A stretch of 64,000 bases of DNA from Amycolatopsis anabasis (GTDB lineage: Bacteria; Actinomycetota; Actinomycetes; Mycobacteriales; Pseudonocardiaceae): positions 124,001 to 188,000 of the forward strand of contig NZ_VTHK01000009.1 in assembly GCF_009765355.1 (NCBI RefSeq), in the 5' to 3' direction. A model generated the notes under the pieces. It was not told where the DNA came from, did not search any database, and saw only the letters and a program-made list of their open reading frames with translations. Position numbers and translations under genes: made by a program. Positions 1 through 8,989 of the stretch are shown one piece after another (position 1 is the stretch's first letter; each line of letters starts with the position of its first letter).

Positions 1-663
1 GGATTCCTGGGTCCGCCGGCCGTACCACTGGGTCCACGTGACGAGCGCCAGGATGGACAGCGCGCCGAGCGTGGGCGAGGCGATCGCCGCGATGTCCAGG
101 GGGAGCCGGAAAGCCAGGCCGATCCTGATCGTCGCTTCGGCGATCAGGCCCACCGCCCACACGATCGTGGTGACGCGGTTGACCTGGCGGAACCGGGCCG
201 AGCGAGCCCAGCTTTCGTCCCAGCTTCCGGGGTCGCCGGCGAAATCCCGCCGGATGTAGTAGGTCATCGGCCGGGCCAGCAGCAGGGAAACCGCCGCGAC
301 CACGCCGACCGATCCGGTGATGATGGAATCCTTGACCAGCACCATCCGGGCGTCGCCGGTGATCAGCCCGGCCACGACGCCGAGGCTGAACCGGGTGATG
401 ATCAGCACCGACAGCGCGCTGATGGCGCGGCGGCGCAAATAGGTGAAGCCGACCTGCAGAACCGAGACCCCACCGGCCGCCGCGAGGGCGAACACGTCCG
501 ACAGCCCGATCCTGCTCAGCAGCAGGTAGACCAGATAGGGGATGCCCACATCGGTCAGGACGACCTTGAACACCCTTTTGGCCGAGGTCGTGGCCGGCTG
601 GCGGATTTCCCCGACCTCCGTCGCGGCTCCGCCGCGGTCGTCCGGTTCCTGTTCAGCCGACAT
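1..663 (-). CDS. VC0807-like integral membrane protein (C-terminus cut by window edge)
   Basis: An open frame of 221 codons runs leftward off the window, so the C-terminus is missing. After a charged N-terminus of about 30 residues there are several hydrophobic segments, with the short motifs KDSIITGSVG and ARPMTYYIRR in the middle. I associate that pattern with VC0807-type membrane proteins of unknown function. The ATG lies inside the end of the reductase gene (11-bp overlap), so the two are probably translationally coupled and cotranscribed with the SARP gene further upstream. There is no catalytic signature. The family assignment is from memory of motif style; the membrane-protein call is safer. 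Confidence 0.7.
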   Translation of the reverse strand, partial: MSAEQEPDDRGGAATEVGEIRQPATTSAKRVFKVVLTDVGIPYLVYLLLSRIGLSDVFALAAAGGVSVLQVGFTYLRRRAISALSVLIITRFSLGVVAGLITGDARMVLVKDSIITGSVGVVAAVSLLLARPMTYYIRRDFAGDPGSWDESWARSARFRQVNRVTTIVWAVGLIAEATIRIGLAFRLPLDIAAIASPTLGALSILALVTWTQWYGRRTQES

Positions 664-1654
664 CGACGACCAGCTTCCCCACGTGTTTCCCGGCCAGCAT
701 TCCGATGAACGCGTCGATCGCGGCGGGCAGCCCCTCGACCACGGTCTCCGCGTTGATCAGCTTCCCCGCGCGCAGCCATTGCTCGTAGTCCGCGAGATAC
801 TCGGCCTGCCGGGCGGCGTACTCGTGGCCGGTGAAACCGCGCAGGGTCAAGCTCTTCTCCACCGCGGCCATCAGGTTGCGCGGGCCGGCGCCGGACCCGC
901 CGGTGAACTGCACCAGCGCCCCGCACAGGGCGATCCGGCCGAACGGCCGCAGCACTTCGAGCGCGGCCTCGAGCTGCGGCCCGCCGGTGTTGTCGAAATA
1001 AACGTCGACGCCGTCCGGTGCGAGTTCGCGGAGCCGGTCCACGACCGGCCCGTCGTGGTAGTCGAAACCGGCGTCGAAACCGAGCGTCCGGGTCAGGAAC
1101 TCGACCTTCCGCGCCGAGCCCGCGCTGCCGATCACCCTGGCCGCACCCTTCAGCCGCGCGATCTGGCCTGCCAGGCTGCCGACCGCGCCGGCCGCGCTCG
1201 ACACGAAAACCACGTCGCCCGGGCGCATCCGGGCCGCGTCGAGCAAACCGAAGTAGGCGATCAGGCCGGTGCTCAGGAAATCCGTCAGGCGGGGCCGGGC
1301 GCTCGGATCGATCTTGGTGAACCGGGCGGCCGCGGCGACCGCGTACTCCCGCCAGCCGAACTGGTGCACCACCACGTCACCGGGGTGCAGCTCGTCGGAC
1401 CCGGACGTCACGACCTCGCCCACCGCCCGCCCGGTCATCGGCTCGCCGAGTTCGTACCGGGGGACTTTCACCCCGAGGTCCGACATCTGCGCCCGCATGC
1501 CGGCTTCCAGCGACAGGTATTTGTTGCGCACCACGACTTCGCCGGGACCGGGACTGGGCACCCGGCCCTCGGTGACGGCGAAGTCGTCCGGCTGGACCAC
1601 CGGACCCGGCCGCCGGACGAGCCGTATCTCGCGTCCGGTGAGCCAATTGCTCAT
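653..1654 (-). CDS. NADP-dependent MDR oxidoreductase (curcumin/prostaglandin reductase type)
   Basis: A 333-residue medium-chain dehydrogenase/reductase without zinc-binding cysteines. An N-terminal GroES-like half is followed by a Rossmann fold with the AAGAVG nucleotide loop at residues 154-159. The C-terminal part with YFDNTGG is typical of NADPH-dependent alkenal/quinone reductases. The family reduces the double bond of alpha,beta-unsaturated ketones or aldehydes in the cytosol. The ATG at 1654 follows a good Shine-Dalgarno (AAAGGAGA). It sits 32 bp after the SARP gene on the same strand and overlaps the membrane-protein gene, so the three look like one operon. Substrate unknown. Confidence 0.88.
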   Translation of the reverse strand: MSNWLTGREIRLVRRPGPVVQPDDFAVTEGRVPSPGPGEVVVRNKYLSLEAGMRAQMSDLGVKVPRYELGEPMTGRAVGEVVTSGSDELHPGDVVVHQFGWREYAVAAAARFTKIDPSARPRLTDFLSTGLIAYFGLLDAARMRPGDVVFVSSAAGAVGSLAGQIARLKGAARVIGSAGSARKVEFLTRTLGFDAGFDYHDGPVVDRLRELAPDGVDVYFDNTGGPQLEAALEVLRPFGRIALCGALVQFTGGSGAGPRNLMAAVEKSLTLRGFTGHEYAARQAEYLADYEQWLRAGKLINAETVVEGLPAAIDAFIGMLAGKHVGKLVVDVG

Positions 1655-1686
1655 TACCGTCTTCTCCTTTCCGGGAGCCGTCGCGG

Positions 1687-2544
1687 CTACCAGGTGATCG
1701 CGAGCGAGTCGAGCAGCGTGCCCAGCCGGTGCCGCGGCTCGCTGAGTTGCGGATCCGCCGACAACAGGGCGCGATGCAGCGCCTGCAGCCGCGACGACGG
1801 CTCGATGCCGAGTTCCTCTTTCATGCGGCTGTCCAGTTGCCGGAAAACGCCCAGCGCGCCGGGGGTGCGGCCGGAGCGGTGGAGGGCGACCATGGACATC
1901 GCGTGCACCGATTCCTCCAGGGGGTATTCGATGACCAGCGAGGAAAGCTCGCTCACCAGTTCCTGGTGCAGCCCGCGGCACAGGTCCGCTTCGATCCGCT
2001 GGATGAGCGCGAAGAACCTGCGCTCCTCCAGGCGGTTGAGACTGGCCCGCACGTGGTCGCTCTGCGCTCCTTCGAAGGTCATCGGGCCGCGCCACAGGTC
2101 GAGTGCGCGGGTCAGGTGCATGGCCGCCCGGCCGTGCTGGCCCTCGGCCAGCGCCGAACTGCCCATGGCGACCAGTCGTTCGAACTCGAAGACATCGAAC
2201 TGATCCGGCCGCACGCGCAACAGATAGCCGCCGGAATACGTGATGAGGAGCTTGTCGGAAATATAGGCCGAACTGACCCCGAGTGCGCGCTCGAAAAGCT
2301 TGCGGAGCTGGAAAACGTAGGTCTGCAGTGTGTTGCGTGCGCTTGATGGGGCCTCCCCTTCCCAGAGCCCGTCGAGCAATGTGGATACGGTGACCACTCG
2401 GTTACTGTTGATCAGCAGAAGGCAGAGCAGAGTCCGCAGTTTGGGGGCGCTGGGCGTGATGTCGACGTCGGAGTATTTTACGGAAAGCGGCCCCAGTAAT
2501 TCGAAGCGTAACTGCGGGACGAATCTGTGAATAGAAGACTCCAT
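1687..2544 (-). CDS. SARP-type (AfsR/DnrI family) transcriptional regulator
   Basis: A 285-residue protein with the two-domain layout of Streptomyces antibiotic regulatory proteins. A winged-helix OmpR-like DNA-binding domain spans about residues 12-105 (APKLRTLLCLLL ... LQTYVFQLRKLFE ... GYLLRV). A bacterial transcriptional activator domain spans about 110-255 (WRGPMTFEG, HRSGRTPGALGVFRQL, ELGIEPSSRL). It lacks the NB-ARC/TPR extension of large AfsR proteins. Such proteins usually activate nearby genes by binding direct repeats near the -35. The obvious candidates are the reductase and membrane protein directly downstream. No biosynthetic cluster is visible in the window. Confidence 0.93.
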   Translation of the reverse strand: MESSIHRFVPQLRFELLGPLSVKYSDVDITPSAPKLRTLLCLLLINSNRVVTVSTLLDGLWEGEAPSSARNTLQTYVFQLRKLFERALGVSSAYISDKLLITYSGGYLLRVRPDQFDVFEFERLVAMGSSALAEGQHGRAAMHLTRALDLWRGPMTFEGAQSDHVRASLNRLEERRFFALIQRIEADLCRGLHQELVSELSSLVIEYPLEESVHAMSMVALHRSGRTPGALGVFRQLDSRMKEELGIEPSSRLQALHRALLSADPQLSEPRHRLGTLLDSLAITW

Positions 2545-3034
2545 AGGTGGCCTCGATGTCTTGTCGGCACGTCTGAGGTACGGAGGCGCCTCGACGCCGC
2601 GCTGGAGTCATAGGTCCCCCGGTCTGCTCGGTGTCCGCACCCGCGCGACGGGGTGCGGCGTCCGGGCTGGACGCGTGTCGCGTGCCCGTTCACCTGCTGG
2701 CCTTGCCCCCAGTGTTGCGCTTGGCGTCTGACCGTCCACGTCGCTCAGTGCACGACACCGACCACTATCAGTCTGACATAGCGATCCGTACTTGTCACCC
2801 AAAACGGAAAATCTTCTAAATCTCGGCAGGTTGGTTTGATCTTTTCGATTCGGGTGCGGACGGATCTCGGCGGGCCGTCCCGCGGCGTGCGCCAACGAGT
2901 GCGCGTTCCGCCTGTCGGCGGACGTTTACCGGAGCCCAATTCAGCGCTTGTAGAGTTTGGCACACGTACCTATTCGACCGCTGGTTCGGTGGCGGGTACA
3001 TGCGCTGCGGCGGGGTCACCCCGGGCTCACCGTC
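2545..3034. other. Intergenic region upstream of the SARP gene
   Basis: About 490 bp between the SARP start and the end of the TetR gene (both leftward). It must carry the SARP promoter. A short perfect palindrome, GAGGCGCCTC, occurs near 2582-2592, about 40 bp before the SARP start. I see no convincing gene, RNA or terminator; frames that stay open here have no ribosome site and no protein-like composition. Confidence 0.5.
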
Positions 3035-3709
3035 CTATCCGGACTGATCGATATGCGCGTCGGGTTCCGGGTGGCCCTCGTCGAAGGTTCGTGCCAGTGC
3101 GCGTACCAATTCGCTCAACGGGGTGCGTAGCGTGCTCAAGGCGGCGAGGTCGCCTTGAGCTATTCGGGTGGTCGCCATGGAAACGACGGCGCCGACGAGC
3201 GCTTCGCAGGTCAACCGTTGCTGGGGCGTGGCGGCCCCGGTCAGTTGGGCGAGGGTCTCGATGACGGAAGTGTGGAAGGCGGTCCGGCGGAGCAGGAACT
3301 CGGGTCCGACGGCGTAGGCCTCGACCAGGAAGAGCCTGGCCAGGACCGGTTCGGCGGCGAGCGTGTCCAGGTAGGCGCCGATGGACCGTTCGACGGCGTC
3401 CCACGGCCCTCCGCCGCCGTCCAAGGCCTGGGTCAGCACGTCGGTCAGCGCCGTGACGGCGGCGTCGTAGGCGGCGGTGAAGCAGTCCTGCTTGTTGAAG
3501 AAGTGCTGGTAGAAGGTCAGGCGCGACACCCCCGCGCGGTTGAGCACGTCGGCGACGGTGGTGGCCCCGTACCCCTTCTCGGCGGTGACCTCCGCCATCG
3601 CCGCCAGCAGCCGCTCGCGCTGGGAGGCGACGACTTGCTCCCGGACCAAGCCGTGCCGCCCCGGGGGCAACCGTTTGGGGGCGGGCGCGGGGACGGCGGA
3701 ATCCTCCAT
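3035..3709 (-). CDS. TetR/AcrR family regulator
   Basis: Read from the ATG at 3709, this is a 224-residue TetR protein. An upstream in-frame start is possible but would run through the promoter. The helix-turn-helix lies around residues 40-75 (GYGATTVADVLNRAGVSRLTFYQHF), preceded by a proline/basic leader. The C-terminal ligand domain is not diagnostic. It is divergent from a secreted lipase gene, so it most likely represses that gene and itself through the AT-rich 3761-3784 spacer. Confidence 0.9.
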   Translation of the reverse strand: MEDSAVPAPAPKRLPPGRHGLVREQVVASQRERLLAAMAEVTAEKGYGATTVADVLNRAGVSRLTFYQHFFNKQDCFTAAYDAAVTALTDVLTQALDGGGGPWDAVERSIGAYLDTLAAEPVLARLFLVEAYAVGPEFLLRRTAFHTSVIETLAQLTGAATPQQRLTCEALVGAVVSMATTRIAQGDLAALSTLRTPLSELVRALARTFDEGHPEPDAHIDQSG

Positions 3710-3760
3710 CGCACCGATGTTATCCGGGGGTCTCCGGCGGCGCGGCCACCCCTTGCCCTT

Positions 3761-3784
3761 TATAGACATCTTTGTTTATATATC
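3761..3784. promoter_or_regulatory. Candidate TetR operator / divergent promoter
   Basis: A sharply AT-rich stretch with an imperfect inverted repeat (ATAGACA / TGTTTAT) between the divergent TetR and lipase genes. The neighbouring DNA is very GC-rich, so this island is the likely -10 and operator region. The symmetry is imperfect. Confidence 0.35.
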
Positions 3785-3836
3785 TTCCCTCACCCGGCGA
3801 CCGCCGTCGGAACCGGCGGAGCGAGGAGATGTCGAC

Positions 3837-5066
3837 GTGCGCGGAACCCGCTCTCTGCTGGTCGCGGTCGCGATGGCCGCCGCGACGCTGACCGCCGCGC
3901 CAGTGGCGCAGGCCGCGGACACGGGACACCCGGCGCCGCCCGGGGCCGCCGGTTTCACCACACCGCCCGACCCAATTCCGCCCGGCAGGCCGGGCGACGT
4001 CATCCGCGCCGAGCCGATGGCCGCACACCTGCTGCCCGGTGTCGCGCTGCCCGCCCGGGCCTGGCGAGTCCGGTACCGATCGACGACGGCCACCGGTGCG
4101 CCCACCGCCGTATCCGGCGTGGTTCTCGTGCCGACGGCGCCCTGGAAGGGGCCCGGCGAGCGTCCGCTCATCGGGCACGCGGTGGGCACCCAGGGCATCG
4201 CCGACCGCTGCGCCACGTCCCGTTTGCTCGATTCCGGTTTGGACTACGAGGCCGGTTTCTTCGCCCTCGAGCTCGCCCGGGGGTGGGCGGTCGCGATCAC
4301 CGACTACCCCGGTCTGGGAACGCCCGGTGACCACACCTACGTCGTCGGCCGCGCGCTCGGCCCCGCCGTGCTGGACTCCCTCCGCGCGGCGCGCAACCTC
4401 CGCGAGGCCGGGCTCTCCCCGGACGGCCCGCTCGCCATCACCGGCTACTCCGAGGGCGGAACCGGCGCGGAGTGGGCGCTGCAACTCCAGCCTTCCTACG
4501 CCCCGGAACTGGAACTCGTCGGCGGGGCGGCGGGAGACGGCACCACCGACCTCCTGCACACCGCCAACAGCGTCGACGGCGGCCCGCTGGGGTTTCTTCA
4601 GCTCTACGCGGCCATCGGGCTCAACGCCGCCTATCCCGAACTGCAGCTCGACCGCCATCTCAACGCCAAGGGCCGCGCACTGGCGAATCAGCTGCGCGAC
4701 AGCTGCATCTACCAGGCGGGCCTCATCGGTGCGCCCCAGTGGCTGCGGCGTTCCAAGGTCCTGAACCAGGACGTGCTCACGATGCCGCGGTGGCAGCAGC
4801 GCATGGCCGAGAACCGCACCGGCGACACCGCCCCCGCGGCCCCCGTGCTGCTCGCCCATGCCCGCCACGACGAGGTCATTCCCTACTCGCAGACCGTCGA
4901 CCTCTACCACCGCTGGTGCGCGCGGGGCGCGGACGTCCGCTTCCGAACCCTGCCCCTCGAACACGGTGTCGGCGCCCTCACCGCCGCACCGCTGTTCGTC
5001 GACTGGCTCGCCAAGCGATTCGCCGGTGAACCGCTCCACCGCGCCCCCGGCTGCGCCCGGACCTGA
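3837..5066 (+). CDS. Secreted lipase/esterase (secretory lipase family, alpha/beta hydrolase)
   Basis: 409 residues from the GTG at 3837, chosen because GAGGAG precedes it and it gives a clean signal peptide (hydrophobic core about residues 8-22, AQA-A cleavage near 27). The body is a secretory-lipase type alpha/beta hydrolase: oxyanion region IGHAVGTQG, nucleophile elbow GYSEGG with Ser205, acid in ARHDEVIP and His in PLEHGVG. Such enzymes hydrolyse triacylglycerols or other esters outside the cell. Divergent TetR neighbour; convergent with the LysR gene downstream. Confidence 0.9.
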   Translation: MRGTRSLLVAVAMAAATLTAAPVAQAADTGHPAPPGAAGFTTPPDPIPPGRPGDVIRAEPMAAHLLPGVALPARAWRVRYRSTTATGAPTAVSGVVLVPTAPWKGPGERPLIGHAVGTQGIADRCATSRLLDSGLDYEAGFFALELARGWAVAITDYPGLGTPGDHTYVVGRALGPAVLDSLRAARNLREAGLSPDGPLAITGYSEGGTGAEWALQLQPSYAPELELVGGAAGDGTTDLLHTANSVDGGPLGFLQLYAAIGLNAAYPELQLDRHLNAKGRALANQLRDSCIYQAGLIGAPQWLRRSKVLNQDVLTMPRWQQRMAENRTGDTAPAAPVLLAHARHDEVIPYSQTVDLYHRWCARGADVRFRTLPLEHGVGALTAAPLFVDWLAKRFAGEPLHRAPGCART

Positions 5067-5101
5067 CCTGCGACCCGTGTCGCGGGCGGGGCCCCGAAGT
5101 C

Positions 5102-5965
5102 CTACCGGAGGGAGGAGGCGAGTTCGCTGAAACGCCGCAGCAGGGTGTCGCTCCTGCGGCGGGTGGGCCACAGGAGTCGCAGGGCTACCGGTGGGGCGCC
5201 GTTCAGCGGCACGTGGGTGACCCGCGCGTGGATGTGCGCCTCGGCGGCCGAGGTGGTCGTGGAGCCGATGCCGCGACCGGCGGCGATGATGGCGAGCCAC
5301 TCGTCGTAGCTGCCGCATTCGATCACGCGCTCGGGCCGCTGTTCCGGCGGCCACAGGTCGGCGCTCGTCGCCCCGCTCACCGTGTTGACGACCAGCGGGT
5401 GGGCGGTCAGCTCGGACCACTCCAGCTCCGCGCGGGCGGCCAGTGGCGATTCGGCCGGGACCGCCGCGACCCGCTCTTCTTCGAACAGCATCGCCTGCGC
5501 GATGCCCGAAGCGTGCACCGGGGCGCGCACCAAGGCGACATCGACGTCTCCGGAATGCAGGGCCGCCACGATGTCGTCCCGGCGCAGCAGCGTCGCCGTC
5601 GCGCCCGTGGCGGTCTCGAACGCGGACAGCAGGTCGCTGATCCACGGATCGGGCAGCGCCCACTGGAAGCCGATCCGCAGGCCCGCCTGCCCGCTGGCGG
5701 CGATCAAGGCCGCGTCGAGGTCGTGCAGCACGACGCGCAGCCGCTCGAGCAGTTCCCGGCCGGTGTCGGTGAGCTCGACGCTGCGGGACGTGCGCTCCAG
5801 CAACCGGGCCTGCACCGCCGCTTCCAGCTGCTGGATGGTGCGGGTCAAGGCGGGTTGGGTGATCAGGAGCTCGCCGCTGGCCGCCGTGAACGAGCGCCGC
5901 GTCGCGACCGCGACGAACGCCCGCAGGTGCCGCAGCTCCACCTCCACGACATCCACCCTACCCAT
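5102..5965 (-). CDS. LysR family transcriptional regulator
   Basis: 287 residues from the ATG at 5965. GTG codons a few residues in (5956, 5947) are alternatives, because a LysR-type box sits directly upstream. The N-terminal HTH (ELRHLRAFVAVATRRSFTAA ... ITQPALTRTIQQLE) is canonical, followed by a linker and a periplasmic-binding-like effector domain. It is divergent from the CoA-transferase gene, its most likely target. Confidence 0.92.
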   Translation of the reverse strand: MGRVDVVEVELRHLRAFVAVATRRSFTAASGELLITQPALTRTIQQLEAAVQARLLERTSRSVELTDTGRELLERLRVVLHDLDAALIAASGQAGLRIGFQWALPDPWISDLLSAFETATGATATLLRRDDIVAALHSGDVDVALVRAPVHASGIAQAMLFEEERVAAVPAESPLAARAELEWSELTAHPLVVNTVSGATSADLWPPEQRPERVIECGSYDEWLAIIAAGRGIGSTTTSAAEAHIHARVTHVPLNGAPPVALRLLWPTRRRSDTLLRRFSELASSLR

Positions 5966-5967
5966 CC

Positions 5968-5982
5968 ATGCCGGAGACGCAT
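5968..5982. promoter_or_regulatory. LysR box (T-N11-A, ATGC-N7-GCAT)
   Basis: The 15-bp element ATGCCGGAGACGCAT has perfect 4-bp arms and exactly the T-N11-A spacing known for LysR regulators. It lies in the divergent spacer, touching the LysR start and about 85 bp before the CoA-transferase ATG, as expected for an autoregulatory recognition site. Confidence 0.6.
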
Positions 5983-6064
5983 AGATCGCTCTCAACAGGC
6001 ATTTCTCTCCGCGCACCTGGCTGCCTACCGTCGAAATCAAGGGCAAGGACAGGTAAGGAACACG

Positions 6065-7507
6065 ATGAGTACGACACCCAGGAATCCTCGTGCGTTCGAC
6101 GAACTCATGGCGATCCGAGGCGGAGGTCAGCTCGCCGGGGACGAGGTGACGATCAGCGGAGCGGATCCGCTGTTCGTATCGCCTTTCCGGATCGGCGCGA
6201 CCCTCGCCGACGCTCTGGCGGCGCGCGCGGTCGCGGCGAACGACCTGTGGGAACTGCGCACGGGCCGTCGCCAGCGCATCGCCGTCGACGTGCGGGCCGC
6301 TGCCGCCACGGCCCTCGGCGGCGAGGACATGACCCTCGTCCGCGACGCGGCGGGCGAGTACCGGCCCGCCCCGCTGTCACCCGCCGTCGAGCACATGGTG
6401 TCGCTCACCCAGCCCTGGCAGACCGCGGACGACCGTTGGTTCGTGCCGCACTTCAATCTGCCGCACCTCGAACGTCGCGTGCTGGACGTCCTGGACTGCG
6501 CGGCCACTCCCGCGTCGGTGGAAGCCGCGGTCGGCAAGTGGAAAGCGGAAGATCTCGAGGACGCCATCGCCGCCGCCGGCGCATGCGGTGGAATCGTCCG
6601 CACCGCGGAACAATGGCTGGCACATCCGCACGGTGCTCATCTCGCCGCGCGTCCCGTCGTCGAAATCACCAAGATCGGCGACAGCGAACCCGAGCCGCTG
6701 CCCGGCGGCGCCGAGCCGCTGTCCGGTGTCCGGGTTCTCGACCTCACCCGCATCCTCGCCGGTCCCACCGCCGGCCTGAGCATGGCCGAGCACGGAGCCG
6801 ACGTGCTCATGGTCACCGCCCCGCACCTGCCCCAGGTGTCCCCGTTCGTGCGCGACACCAGCCACGGCAAGCGCAGCACCTACCTCGACTTCACCAAGCC
6901 GGACGAGGCGGCGCGACTGCGCGATCTGGCCCGCGCCGCCGACGTGTTCATCGAGGGATACCGCCCGCACCGCCTGGAAGCACACGGGTTCGGAGCCGGC
7001 GAACTCGCGAAGCTCCGCCCCGGGCTGGTGTACGTGAGCGTCAACTGCTTCGGGGCGGGCGGCCCGTTCGGCACCCGCGCCGGTTGGGACCAAGTCGCCC
7101 AAGCGGTCACCGGGATCTGCGACGTCCAGGGGAAAGCCATGAACGCTGACCGGCCGAAGCTCACCCCGGTCTACCTCTGCGACTTCCTCACCGGCTTCCT
7201 GGCGAGCTTCGGCGCGATGCTCGCGCTCGCCCGGCGCGGCCGCGAAGGCGGAACCTACCGCGTGCAGGTCTCGCTCAGCCAGTCCGCGATGCTCCTGCAG
7301 CGCCAAGGACTGATCCGCGACTTCGACGGCGCCCCCGGCCGTCTCCGGCCCGACGAGTTCGAACGCTACGCGGTCACCGACGACAACACCTGCTACGGAG
7401 ACCTCAAAAGCCTCGGCCCCGTCCTCCGCATGTCCGAAACACCACCCCGATGGTCGCGAACCACCCCTCGCCTGGGCAGCTCCCGTCCGGAATGGATCCC
7501 CCGCTGA
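6065..7507 (+). CDS. CaiB/BaiF family (class III) CoA transferase
   Basis: 480 residues from an ATG following AGGACAGGTAAGGAACACG. It belongs to the long CoA-transferase subgroup. The first about 220 residues are a C-lobe-like domain (TADDRWFVPHFNLPHLERRV). Then comes the classical GVRVLDLTRILAGP start, HGADVLMV, HGKRSTYLDF, and GWDQVAQAVTG, whose Asp342 matches the catalytic Asp of class III enzymes. These move CoA between acyl-CoA and free acids. No dehydrogenase or hydratase is adjacent, so the acid is unknown. Probably LysR-controlled. Confidence 0.88.
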   Translation: MSTTPRNPRAFDELMAIRGGGQLAGDEVTISGADPLFVSPFRIGATLADALAARAVAANDLWELRTGRRQRIAVDVRAAAATALGGEDMTLVRDAAGEYRPAPLSPAVEHMVSLTQPWQTADDRWFVPHFNLPHLERRVLDVLDCAATPASVEAAVGKWKAEDLEDAIAAAGACGGIVRTAEQWLAHPHGAHLAARPVVEITKIGDSEPEPLPGGAEPLSGVRVLDLTRILAGPTAGLSMAEHGADVLMVTAPHLPQVSPFVRDTSHGKRSTYLDFTKPDEAARLRDLARAADVFIEGYRPHRLEAHGFGAGELAKLRPGLVYVSVNCFGAGGPFGTRAGWDQVAQAVTGICDVQGKAMNADRPKLTPVYLCDFLTGFLASFGAMLALARRGREGGTYRVQVSLSQSAMLLQRQGLIRDFDGAPGRLRPDEFERYAVTDDNTCYGDLKSLGPVLRMSETPPRWSRTTPRLGSSRPEWIPR

Positions 7508-7558
7508 CGGCGGAGGCCGGGCACAGGGGTCCTTTTTGGACAAGACGTGCCCGCGGAC

Positions 7559-7588
7559 GCTGGCGTCCCGCGCGTGCGGGACGCCAGC
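7559..7588. terminator. Bidirectional hairpin between convergent genes
   Basis: Perfect 13-bp arms (GCTGGCGTCCCGC / GCGGGACGCCAGC) around a 4-nt GCGT loop, placed in the 95-bp gap between the convergent CoA-transferase and protease genes. There is no clear T-run, as is common for actinomycete terminators. Confidence 0.75.
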
Positions 7589-7602
7589 ATTGCCGGGTGC
7601 GC

Positions 7603-8634
7603 TCAGCCGGTCACCAGGGTGAGGCCGTAGGCCCGCAGGATGGGGCCGACGGGCTGGAAGTAGCAGGTGCTGGTGCTGCCGCCGGAGACGACACCCTGCG
7701 CCTGCCCGCTGGAGATGAACGAGCCACCGGAGTCACCCGGCTGGCAGCGCGCGTTGGTGGCGGTGAGACCGCTGACCGAGCCCTGCGGGTAGTTCACGGT
7801 CTGGTTCTTGCGGCCGATGGTTCCCCGGGTCACCCCGGTGGTCGAACCGGACTTGGTGATGCTGGCGCCGGTCGCGGCCTCCTGCGAGCCGGACACCGGG
7901 CCCACGCCGGTCACCGAGCCGACCGGGGTCCACGAACTGGTGGTGCGCACCCAGGCGTAGTCGCTGCCGGGGAACCGCGAGCCGCCCCAGGAGCCGAGCG
8001 GCTGGCCGTTCTTGGTCAGCGCACCGCCCCCGGTCAATGCCTGGCAGTGGCCGGCGGTCACGAAGCCGCCCTGCACCGAGAAACCGACCGAACAGCGCGA
8101 CTGTCCGCCGATGTTGTAGGCCTCTCCGCCCTGGATGTCGGCGTAGAGCTGCGGCACCTCGGCCGATTCCTCGATCCGCACCTCGCCGACGCCCGCCGCG
8201 TCCGCGAGCGCCCTCGCCTTGTCCGCGTTACCGGGCAGCACCGTCATGGTGACCGAGTTGTCCCGCACGTCGACGCCCCACGTGGTGACCGACTTCGGCG
8301 CGGTGGACGCGACCGCGTTGAGCTTGTCCACCATTCCGTCCAGTTCCGCGGCGCTGTGCCGCACCACCCGGGGCTCCGCGCCCGCCCTGGCCACGTCGGC
8401 GGCCTTGGCGGCATCGGTGATGTTGACGATGAGTTTGCCCCCGGCCGGGTCGAGCCAGGCCCCGCCGAAGTCCTCGCCGAGCGTGGAACGCAGGGCTTGT
8501 TCGGTGGTGGCCGCGGCGAGTTGGACGTCGGCGGGCTGCGCGGTGGCCGACGCGGCCGGGACGCTCAGCGGCACCGCGACGGCAGCGGTCAGCACGCCGA
8601 CCGCGGCAAGCAGCAAGGATCTCTTGATGGTCAC
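7603..8634 (-). CDS. Secreted S1 family serine protease (alpha-lytic/streptogrisin type) with propeptide
   Basis: 343 residues from the GTG at 8634, with AAGGAGA upstream. Order: signal peptide (about 1-30), pro-region (about 31-165) of the alpha-lytic-protease type that acts as a folding chaperone, then the mature chymotrypsin-fold domain. The triad is visible: His196 in TAGHC, Asp225 in GSDYAW, Ser302 in GDSGGS. Cys181/Cys197 and the pair flanking the Ser loop would form disulphides. Length and layout match streptogrisins. Expected role: extracellular protein degradation after autocatalytic release of the propeptide. Confidence 0.95.
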   Translation of the reverse strand: MTIKRSLLLAAVGVLTAAVAVPLSVPAASATAQPADVQLAAATTEQALRSTLGEDFGGAWLDPAGGKLIVNITDAAKAADVARAGAEPRVVRHSAAELDGMVDKLNAVASTAPKSVTTWGVDVRDNSVTMTVLPGNADKARALADAAGVGEVRIEESAEVPQLYADIQGGEAYNIGGQSRCSVGFSVQGGFVTAGHCQALTGGGALTKNGQPLGSWGGSRFPGSDYAWVRTTSSWTPVGSVTGVGPVSGSQEAATGASITKSGSTTGVTRGTIGRKNQTVNYPQGSVSGLTATNARCQPGDSGGSFISSGQAQGVVSGGSTSTCYFQPVGPILRAYGLTLVTG

Positions 8635-8989
8635 TCGTAGTCTCCTTTTACGCAGGGCGCACGGCGCGTGGGACGGCGTGCGAAATACGGGCTGCGAAGG
8701 CGGAATGACCGGTCAAACCGCTGTCGGGACGGACCTCCCGAGCTTCGAGTCGATCCGGTGAGAGAATAACCAGCAATGGTGTGCTAGCTCAAGATTTGCG
8801 ATGCTACTACCGACGAAAGTAGCGACGCAAATGGTATTCCGAACACGGTATGGCTATTAATCTTGGCCATTCGAGGCTGTTATGGAATCAGCCGGCCGTG
8901 ATTCTCCGCGGAACCGCGCGTCATTCCGAGTGGAGTTGGTGATCGGTTTCCCGCCCTCCCGCCGCAACCGCGGTGCGGAACGTCGGTGA
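8635..8989. other. Intergenic region with inverted repeat, upstream of the protease gene
   Basis: 355 bp between the protease start and the end of the leftward TetR gene. It contains the long inverted repeat listed separately (8794-8832) and a relatively AT-rich segment (8775-8865), which probably holds the protease promoter. No gene seen. Confidence 0.5.
8794..8832. repeat. Imperfect inverted repeat (operator or TetR transcript terminator)
   Basis: Arms of 15 nt (ATTTGCGATGCTACT and AGTAGCGACGCAAAT) pair with two mismatches around the 9-nt spacer ACCGACGAA. It lies 160 bp upstream of the protease start and a similar distance after the TetR stop. There is no T-tract on either strand, so an operator is as likely as a terminator. 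Confidence 0.5.

Noticed and set aside
542-2203. Long open frame on the plus strand opposite the reductase and SARP genes
   Set aside because: Composition is the antisense of well-supported genes (Arg/Gly/His/Pro-rich text, no domain, no ribosome site).
1687-2544. Start of an antibiotic biosynthetic cluster driven by the SARP
   Set aside because: Only a reductase and a membrane protein follow; no PKS, NRPS or other biosynthetic genes are visible to the window edge.
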